A stretch of DNA of 11,920 nucleotides from Petrotoga sp. UBA5851. Lineage in GTDB: Bacteria > Thermotogota > Thermotogae > Petrotogales > Petrotogaceae. Both the position numbers and the translations under genes were made by a program. Positions 7,695-11,920 of this stretch are shown here, piece after piece (the first letter of the stretch is position 1; each line of letters opens with the position of its first letter). The stretch spans positions 1-11,920 of the forward strand of contig DJGH01000046.1 in assembly GCA_002431635.1 (NCBI GenBank), read 5' to 3'. The notes beneath the pieces are model-generated. The model had not been told where the DNA came from, searched no databases, and worked only from the letters and a program-made list of their open reading frames with translations.

Positions 7695-7881
7695 TTTTTA
7701 AAACCCTTTCTTATTTTGCTCTAGCATGGTATACTATTCTTGGTATATTTGTGCTTTTATTTTTTGCTTTTATACTATTCTATAATCTATTGATTTAATT
7801 AACAAATCGATTATATTACCATTAGTTAAATTAAGAACTTTCGGGCGTTTGGTTCCTTTAAAAATTTGTTACTTCTATTTA

Positions 7882-7910
7882 TTGACAGAAAAACCTTTTA
7901 CGGTTATAAT
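7882..7910 (+). promoter_or_regulatory. Consensus sigma-A-type promoter of the rpmH operon
   Basis: TTGACA (7882-7887) and TATAAT (7905-7910) are both perfect, with a 17-base spacer. The expected start is around 7917, giving a leader of about 38 bases before rpmH. This is what is expected for a strongly expressed ribosomal protein gene, and it probably also drives the genes through to the cupin. Confidence 0.92.
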
Positions 7911-7954
7911 TAAGAATAGTCTTTTTAATCAATATACCCAAAGGAGGTACGGCA

Positions 7955-8092
7955 ATGAAAAGAACATATCAGCCTTCAAAAGTAAAAAGAGCCAGAACCC
8001 ACGGTTTTCTTGAGAGATCAAAAACCAGCGGAGGAAGAGCAGTTTTAAGAAGAAGAAGAGCCAGAGGAAGAAAAAGAGTGTCAGTCCAGTAA
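7955..8092 (+). CDS. rpmH: 50S ribosomal protein L34
   Basis: This 45-residue, highly basic protein of the large ribosomal subunit is encoded as MKRTYQPSKVKRARTHGF, followed by the Arg/Lys-rich tail ending RVSVQ. The MKRTYQPS start, the HGF segment and the LRRRRARGRKR tail are diagnostic of L34, and the length is normal. An excellent ribosome-binding site, AAGGAGG at 7941-7947, lies 7 bases before the ATG. It is first in the operon, right behind a perfect promoter, with rnpA starting 3 bases after its stop. Arginines are almost all AGA, as is common in thermophiles with this base composition. It does not overlap rnpA, unlike the arrangement known in Thermus. Confidence 0.98.
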   Translation: MKRTYQPSKVKRARTHGFLERSKTSGGRAVLRRRRARGRKRVSVQ

Positions 8093-8095
8093 AAA

Positions 8096-8449
8096 ATGAA
8101 AAAGATGTCATTCAGACAACGGGAACGTCTGAGACTAAAAAATGACTTTGATTCTCTCTTCGATACCGGAGGAAGGGTAGAATCAGAGAGTTTTGTGATT
8201 GTCTATAAGGCCAATTGTAAAGGTTGTTGCAGAATAGGCTTTTCCATAAGAAAGAAGTTTGGGAAAGCCCATCTGCGGAATCGATTAAGAAGATGCCTAA
8301 AGGAAATTTACAGAACCAACAAACCCTTGTTTCCTCAAAGCACAGATATTATCTTTATACCAAGGAAAGGCCTTTCGAAAAGGTTTTCACAAGTTACGTA
8401 TCATGAGCTTGAAAATTTAATTCTAGACATGATTGAGGCTTTAAGATGA
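8096..8449 (+). CDS. rnpA: Ribonuclease P protein component
   Basis: This 117-residue basic protein binds the catalytic RNase P RNA and helps mature tRNA 5' ends. The signature is KFGKAHLRNRLRRCLKEIYR at residues 54-73, containing the RNR core (61-63). It is preceded by the usual N-terminal basic segment (RERLRLKNDFDSLF) and a central strand (ESFVIVY), and the length is typical. Only three bases separate it from rpmH, and no clear ribosome-binding site precedes the ATG at 8096, so translation is probably coupled to rpmH. A second ATG at 8105 would remove three residues and is not better supported. Its last four bases, ATGA, are shared with the start of yidD. Confidence 0.97.
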   Translation: MKKMSFRQRERLRLKNDFDSLFDTGGRVESESFVIVYKANCKGCCRIGFSIRKKFGKAHLRNRLRRCLKEIYRTNKPLFPQSTDIIFIPRKGLSKRFSQVTYHELENLILDMIEALR

Positions 8450-8685
8450 AGTACCTGTTTCTTGGAATAATCAGGTTTTACCAGCGCTTTATATCTCCTT
8501 TAAAACCTGCTACCTGCAGGTTTTATCCCACATGCTCGGCTTATACCTATGAGGCTGTGAAGAGGTTTGGAAGTATCAAAGGCTTGTATTTAGGTCTCAG
8601 GCGGATTTCACGTTGCCATCCTTTTAACCCTGGCGGCATAGACCCGGTACCTGAAAATTTTAGTTTTCTTAAAAAAAAGAGGTAA
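8446..8685 (+). CDS. yidD: Membrane protein insertion efficiency factor YidD
   Basis: This 79-residue peripheral membrane protein is thought to assist YidC-dependent insertion. It has the family pattern FYQRFISPLKPATCRFYPTC at residues 11-30, then SAYTYEAVKRFG and ISRCHPFNPGGIDPVP. The three conserved cysteines are at 24, 30 and 57. The N-terminus is a short amphipathic or hydrophobic segment rather than a signal peptide. It overlaps the end of rnpA by ATGA, with GAGG 7 bases upstream of the ATG. It is followed after 24 bases by yidC, its functional partner. The C-terminus ends in KKKR. Confidence 0.97.
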   Translation: MKYLFLGIIRFYQRFISPLKPATCRFYPTCSAYTYEAVKRFGSIKGLYLGLRRISRCHPFNPGGIDPVPENFSFLKKKR

Positions 8686-8709
8686 ACTTCATAAAAAGGG
8701 GTGCTTGAT

Positions 8710-10095
8710 TTGAAAAAAACAGTAACTTTAATACTTTTTATTATGCTGTGTTTGTCCGTATTCGCATTGCCTGAATACAGGATAACCCAAGACCCGACAA
8801 GCCAGAGTGTGACTTTGGAGATGAGACTTTATAAGGTCACCGTTGATAATTACGGAAGGATTCAGGATTATTCGATAATAAACACCCAAACCAAAAGTAT
8901 GGTATCAGTTTATAAGTACACAAACGACAGTTATGATCTTTTAGATTCCGACGGGAAAGAGATGCTTCCTGTTTCTTTTGAAGTCAAAGAATCGGAAGAT
9001 AAAAGCAAAGTTGAATTTGTCTATGGGTTTGAAAATGGGGGAACAAAAGGTTATATCTTCCATAATAACCCCAACTTTGAGTTTGACCTTTCGGTAAAGG
9101 GGCTTTCAGGAACTGTAGTTCTCCCCAATATCTCCCTCCCCGGTAAAGTTTCTTCGTTTTCAGTTGAGAATCTAAGCTCATACGGCATTAGTTCAGCAAC
9201 CAATTCTTACGTTTCATATAAAGCAAAACCGTTTAAAATTTCACTCATAGTATCTTCTGATGTTCCTATCGACAGGAAGAGCCTTACCGTAAGTTTCACT
9301 GGGAAGTTGGATCTTAAAAATTTTATGGGTCCGATGAAGCTTACTTTGATAAGGGAACTCTATCAAGGCGAGGAGTACAAAACTGTTAACGGCCTATTGA
9401 AGGATGTAAAAGCCATAAGCTGGACTACAGTCATATTCTACTGGTTTGTTGAGTTTTTGTGGTGGCTTAATAATGTAACTGGTAACTTTGGTTGGGCTAT
9501 AATAATATTTACACTTATCATAAATATTATCTTCCTTCCGCTTTACATGAAGCAGAAAAAATCGATGATAAGAATGAAGGAGCTTCAGCCCGAGCTTGAC
9601 AAAATAAAGAAAAAGTATCCTAACAATCCGCAGAAAATGCAGGAAGCCCAGATGGCACTTTACAAAGAAAAAGGCTTCAATCCTGCAAGCGGCTGTCTTT
9701 TTGCTTTAATACAGCTTCCAATATTTATTGTGCTTTGGCAGGTCATACAGTATTTTGGAGAAAGTTTTGCTTACAACCCCAGATTCCTTATCTGGCAGGA
9801 TCTTTCTGCCGGAGGATGGGCAGAAAACTGGCTATTTATAATAATAAGCTTGATAGCTTATATAGTAAATGCAATGCTTTCTTCCCAGGATGTAAAAGCG
9901 GCTTGGCAGACCATACTTATGAGCCTTTTGTTTCCGTTCATGCTCATAGGCTTGCCTTCCGGTGTTTTTATATACTATACTCTAAATGCAATTTTGCAGG
10001 TGGGTATCACATTGCTTGTTAATTTCTTATATAAGTCAAAAGGCATAGGTTTCAGGGATCTGTTCGGTCTTGGTCCTAAACCCGTGAGGAGGTGA
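8710..10095 (+). CDS. yidC: Membrane protein insertase YidC/Oxa1 family
   Basis: This 461-residue insertase helps membrane proteins fold into and enter the inner membrane. It has an N-terminal helix (about residues 2-20), then an extracytoplasmic beta-rich domain (about 22-235) much shorter than the E. coli one. The conserved core follows: helix 2 (about 258-278), the cytoplasmic LQPELDKIKKKYP and KMQEAQMALYKEKGFNP hairpin, and helices including CLFALIQLPIFIVLW and LPSGVFIYYTLNAILQ. The C-terminus is basic (KPVRR). The frame is open from a GTG at 8701, but AGGGG (8697-8701) overlaps that codon and lies 8 bases before a TTG at 8710, which starts MKKTVTLIL. The TTG is therefore preferred. The usual arginine in the helix-2 groove is Asn (residue 272). 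It is followed closely by jag. Confidence 0.95.
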   Translation: MKKTVTLILFIMLCLSVFALPEYRITQDPTSQSVTLEMRLYKVTVDNYGRIQDYSIINTQTKSMVSVYKYTNDSYDLLDSDGKEMLPVSFEVKESEDKSKVEFVYGFENGGTKGYIFHNNPNFEFDLSVKGLSGTVVLPNISLPGKVSSFSVENLSSYGISSATNSYVSYKAKPFKISLIVSSDVPIDRKSLTVSFTGKLDLKNFMGPMKLTLIRELYQGEEYKTVNGLLKDVKAISWTTVIFYWFVEFLWWLNNVTGNFGWAIIIFTLIINIIFLPLYMKQKKSMIRMKELQPELDKIKKKYPNNPQKMQEAQMALYKEKGFNPASGCLFALIQLPIFIVLWQVIQYFGESFAYNPRFLIWQDLSAGGWAENWLFIIISLIAYIVNAMLSSQDVKAAWQTILMSLLFPFMLIGLPSGVFIYYTLNAILQVGITLLVNFLYKSKGIGFRDLFGLGPKPVRR

Positions 10096-10100
10096 AATGC

Positions 10101-10760
10101 TTGATAAAGTTAGATATCAAACAGTATACGGCAAAGACTGCCGAACTGGCATATGAAAATGCTTTGAACGAGTATAAAGTTCCAAAGGAGGAGCTTTCAT
10201 TCACTGTTGTACAGGAGGCGGCTAAAACTGGATTCTTAGGTTTGCGGACTATTCCTGCCATAATAGAGGTATATCTGAATGAAAATCATCTTTTGGCCAA
10301 CCTTCAGGATTTCTTAAATATTATTTTAGATAAATTCGAGGGAACTTTTTATTCTAATCTTAAGATATTCGGTAAAACCATAGTAGTATCGCTTGAAGGA
10401 GAAGGACTAGAAAAACTTATAGGCAAGTACGGAAGAACTTTGGGAGCTCTTCAGCATCTTCTCATGATATATGTGAACAGGATGACAGATACCAAGATAG
10501 ATGTAAAGCTTGATATAGGCGAGTACAGGAAAAACAGGAAAAAGCATATAGAAGAGATAGCCGATTCAACGGCACGTAAAGCTATAAGGGAAGGGAGTAC
10601 CGAGCTTGCACCAATGTTTTCATTTGAGCGAAAGATAATACATGAGTACATAAGAAAGAATTTTCCTCAGCTTGAAACCAAATCTGTCGGTCTTGAGCCA
10701 TACAGGAAGGTTGTAGTGTATGCAAAGGAGCTTCAGACCACAGGTTCAAAAAAGAGGTGA
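10101..10760 (+). CDS. khpB: RNA-binding protein KhpB/Jag (SpoIIIJ-associated family)
   Basis: This 219-residue cytoplasmic protein has the three Jag domains in order. The Jag-N domain is at about residues 9-60 (AYENALNEYKV, then EAAKTGFLGLR). A KH RNA-binding domain carries the loop IGKYGRTL (GKYG at 108-111). A C-terminal R3H domain carries the RxxxH pair at Arg177 and His181 (ERKIIHEYI). Jag/KhpB proteins bind RNA and influence cell elongation in Firmicutes; the role in this group is unknown. The frame reaches GTG at 10092, which lies in the ribosome-binding site GAGGAGGTG (10086-10094). A TTG at 10101-10103, 8 bases after GGAGG, is the better start. An out-of-frame ATG at 10097 gives only a short peptide. 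yidC-jag adjacency is conserved in many bacteria. The following mnmE seen elsewhere is replaced here by a cupin. Confidence 0.95.
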   Translation: MIKLDIKQYTAKTAELAYENALNEYKVPKEELSFTVVQEAAKTGFLGLRTIPAIIEVYLNENHLLANLQDFLNIILDKFEGTFYSNLKIFGKTIVVSLEGEGLEKLIGKYGRTLGALQHLLMIYVNRMTDTKIDVKLDIGEYRKNRKKHIEEIADSTARKAIREGSTELAPMFSFERKIIHEYIRKNFPQLETKSVGLEPYRKVVVYAKELQTTGSKKR

Positions 10761-10765
10761 TTTCT

Positions 10766-11128
10766 ATGGTAAAAAAGGCAGTTATCGGAAAAGCCGAAGA
10801 TATTCAGCCTGTTATAATGAATAACGATAAAGTGAAAAATGTTGAAAAAAGAGTACTTATAGGTAAGAAAATTGGTGCAGGAAATTTTGTTATGAGGCTT
10901 TTCAAGGTTGGTCCAGACGGACACTCTCCCAGACACTCCCATGTATGGGAACATGAGATCTATATTATTAAGGGAACAGCAGGAATATTTGATGGAGAAA
11001 AGGAAGTTGCGGCCCCTGAGGGAAGTTATGTTTTTGTGCCCGGTGGTGTGGAGCATCAGATAAAAAATATCGGAACCGGAGAAATGCACTTTCTTTGTCT
11101 TATTCCAAGCACAGCTGATGAAGAATAA
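10766..11128 (+). CDS. Small single-domain cupin, TM1459-like (probable Mn-binding)
   Basis: This 120-residue protein is a single cupin barrel. Motif 1 is RHSHVWEHEIYIIKG (residues 56-70) and motif 2 is GSYVFVPGGVEHQIKN (86-101). The likely metal ligands are His57, His59, His63 and His97, a four-histidine set. I recognise close similarity to T. maritima TM1459, a structurally characterised Mn-cupin, including KRVLIG, NFVMRLF and FLCLIP segments. TM1459 is, as I recall, reported to cleave alkenes oxidatively in vitro, but its natural reaction is unknown. The frame extends to GTG at 10757, but AGAGGTGA (10753-10760) forms the ribosome-binding site for ATG at 10766, 5 bases downstream. It begins just after the jag stop and is the last gene before a terminator, so it is co-transcribed with the L34-YidC-Jag operon. 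Confidence 0.92.
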   Translation: MVKKAVIGKAEDIQPVIMNNDKVKNVEKRVLIGKKIGAGNFVMRLFKVGPDGHSPRHSHVWEHEIYIIKGTAGIFDGEKEVAAPEGSYVFVPGGVEHQIKNIGTGEMHFLCLIPSTADEE

Positions 11129-11158
11129 AAAAATGCGCAGTTTATACTGCGCATTTTT
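11129..11158 (+). terminator. Intrinsic terminator of the rpmH-to-cupin operon
   Basis: A perfect 12-bp inverted repeat (AAAAATGCGCAG at 11129-11140, complement at 11147-11158) has a 6-base loop TTTATA. The right arm ends in five T, extended to TTTTTCTT. It begins directly after the cupin stop codon. The A/T base pairs make it able to act in both directions, but no opposing gene is near. Confidence 0.95.
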
Positions 11159-11174
11159 CTTAATAGGCTGTACA

Positions 11175-11183
11175 TGATATAAT
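11175..11183 (+). promoter_or_regulatory. Extended -10 promoter of dprA
   Basis: TGATATAAT combines a TGn extension (11175-11177) with a perfect TATAAT (11178-11183). No good -35 box lies 16-18 bases upstream, where the terminator tail sits; the extended -10 would compensate. The leader to the dprA ATG would be about 12 bases and includes the ribosome-binding GGGGG. Confidence 0.6.
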
Positions 11184-11201
11184 TGCACGGGGGATGATTT
11201 T

Positions 11202-11920
11202 ATGAATACGTTGGATATCATTGCGCTTAAGGAAGTAAACAAACTTAAGAACAGAGAAGTTATAGACATGGTGGACAACAACCGTGATTTTCTGGTTATC
11301 AGAACTGACTTCAGTCAAAGGAAAGATGAGATAGTACACAGGCTTTCCGGTGTGCAAGGATTAAAGATACTGACATACTGGGATAGTGATTATCCTCAAA
11401 TAATACGTAATATACCTGATCCTCCTGCTGTTCTTTACTGTCTGGGAGATATTTCGCTTCTAAATTCAGAGTGTCTTTCGATAGTCGGAAGCAGGAAAAC
11501 AACTGAGTATGGACGGCAGATATGTAAAAACCTATGCTCACAGTTGGATGACCATACACTTGTAAGCGGTATGGCTTTTGGTATAGATACAATAGTACAT
11601 CAAAATTCCAAACGGACTATTGCAGTTTTGGGCTGCGGCGTGGATGTTATTTATCCGCAGAGCAATAAAGAGCTTTACCGAAGGTTGGTAGAGGAAGAAC
11701 TGGTTATTTCCGAGTTTTTTCCGGGAACACCTCCTGCTAAGTATACCTTTCCTTACAGAAATAGGATAATTGCAGGTCTTTCAAGTAAAACAATAGTTGT
11801 GGAAGCATCTAAGAAAAGCGGTTCGCTCATAACCGCAGCATATGCTGCAAACTTTTCCAGAGATGTTTATGCCGTGCCCGGAGATATAACCAGATTAAAT
11901 TCGGAGGGAACAAACCATCT
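11202..11920 (+). CDS. dprA: DNA processing protein DprA/Smf (partial, runs off the right edge)
   Basis: DprA is a cytoplasmic protein that protects incoming single-stranded DNA during transformation and loads RecA. The 239 complete codons show a short N-terminal region (about 55 residues) leading into LTYWDSDYPQ. The Rossmann-like core follows with SIVGSRKTTEYG (93-104), SGMAFGID (122-129), TIAVLGCGVDVIYPQS (139-154), FPYRNRIIAGLS (183-194), SGSLITAAYA (206-215) and YAVPGD (223-228). The start ATG has GGGGG (11189-11193) 8 bases upstream. Two deviations appear: Phe where the family often has Arg in SGxARGID, and about four residues fewer between the motif His133 and TIAVLG than in typical DprA, where an ALxxGG segment is common. 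The C-terminal domain is outside the window. It is separated from the cupin by a terminator and its own promoter. Confidence 0.95.
   Translation, partial: MNTLDIIALKEVNKLKNREVIDMVDNNRDFLVIRTDFSQRKDEIVHRLSGVQGLKILTYWDSDYPQIIRNIPDPPAVLYCLGDISLLNSECLSIVGSRKTTEYGRQICKNLCSQLDDHTLVSGMAFGIDTIVHQNSKRTIAVLGCGVDVIYPQSNKELYRRLVEEELVISEFFPGTPPAKYTFPYRNRIIAGLSSKTIVVEASKKSGSLITAAYAANFSRDVYAVPGDITRLNSEGTNH

Larger units (their letters stand above)
7646..7954. other. Non-coding divergent region between oadA and rpmH
   Basis: This 309-bp very AT-rich stretch holds no convincing gene. It contains the rpmH promoter on its right and probable oadA promoter elements on its left: two overlapping minus-strand TATAAT boxes at 7684-7694 without a good -35. 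It also holds an 11-bp direct repeat TATACTATTCT (7730-7740 and 7771-7781) and a 7-bp repeat TGGTATA (7727-7733 and 7741-7747). A 12-bp inverted repeat with a 4-base bulge spans 7781-7815. No DnaA-box cluster was seen. Confidence 0.75.

Noticed and set aside
7646..7954. Replication origin beside rpmH
   Set aside because: rpmH is near oriC in many bacteria, but no DnaA-box cluster, dnaA or dnaN is visible; the AT-rich repeats alone are not enough.
7929..8111. Minus-strand 60-residue frame rich in Phe and Leu over rpmH
   Set aside because: It is the complement of the arginine-rich L34 gene, with no ribosome-binding site and an unnatural hydrophobic composition.
10733..11281. Minus-strand 182-residue frame across the cupin and the terminator
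   Set aside because: It runs antisense to a clear cupin, crosses a strong terminator, shows no motif and has no credible start signal.
11311..11592. Minus-strand 93-residue frame over dprA
   Set aside because: It is antisense to recognised DprA motifs.

Overview
The window looks like chromosomal DNA from a member of the Thermotogota (Thermotoga and relatives). Two things suggest this. First, the gene run rpmH-rnpA-yidD-yidC-jag ends in a small cupin that closely resembles, from memory, the Mn-cupin TM1459, which sits in the equivalent neighbourhood of Thermotoga maritima. Second, the maltose-type permease MalG has a very large insert after its first membrane helix, as I recall for other Thermotogales. 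The DNA is moderately AT-rich. Every intact gene with a visible end stops at TAA or TGA; TAG occurs in a coding frame only as the lesion described below. The exact genus cannot be set from sequence inspection alone.

Layout. Positions 1-378 (+) hold the 3' part of an FGE-sulfatase/SUMF1-type gene interrupted by one amber codon. A bidirectional hairpin terminator (388-443) separates it from a minus-strand sugar-uptake operon transcribed malE (4980-6161), malF (3116-4882), malG (477-3116). That operon has its own promoter in front of malE and an intercistronic hairpin between malE and malF. Upstream of it, also on the minus strand, lies a carboxyltransferase-only subunit of the oxaloacetate decarboxylase/pyruvate carboxylase family (6260-7645). 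A 309-bp non-coding divergent region (7646-7954) follows.

From 7955 the plus strand carries the RNA/membrane-biogenesis operon rpmH, rnpA, yidD, yidC, jag(khpB) and a TM1459-like cupin. It is driven by a textbook TTGACA-17-TATAAT promoter and closed by a strong hairpin terminator at 11129-11158. A separate extended -10 promoter then precedes dprA, which runs off the right edge.

How the genes work together. MalE captures maltose or maltodextrin-like sugar outside the membrane, and MalF and MalG form the channel; no MalK ATPase is in the window. The carboxyltransferase needs a biotin carrier encoded elsewhere. The plus-strand operon joins ribosomal protein L34, the RNase P protein, YidD and YidC (membrane protein insertion) and the RNA-binding protein KhpB/Jag. 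The cupin has no obvious mechanistic link but is translationally positioned right behind jag.

I see no novel defence system, CRISPR array, mobile element or RNA gene. The most unusual points are the amber-interrupted SUMF1-like gene, the roughly 590-residue MalG insert with a coiled-coil-like stretch, an Asn at the usual groove arginine of YidC, a compact loop in DprA, and the repeat-rich divergent region. For five genes (malF, oadA, yidC, jag, cupin) the ribosome-binding site points to a start inside the longest open frame, and those internal starts are used here.
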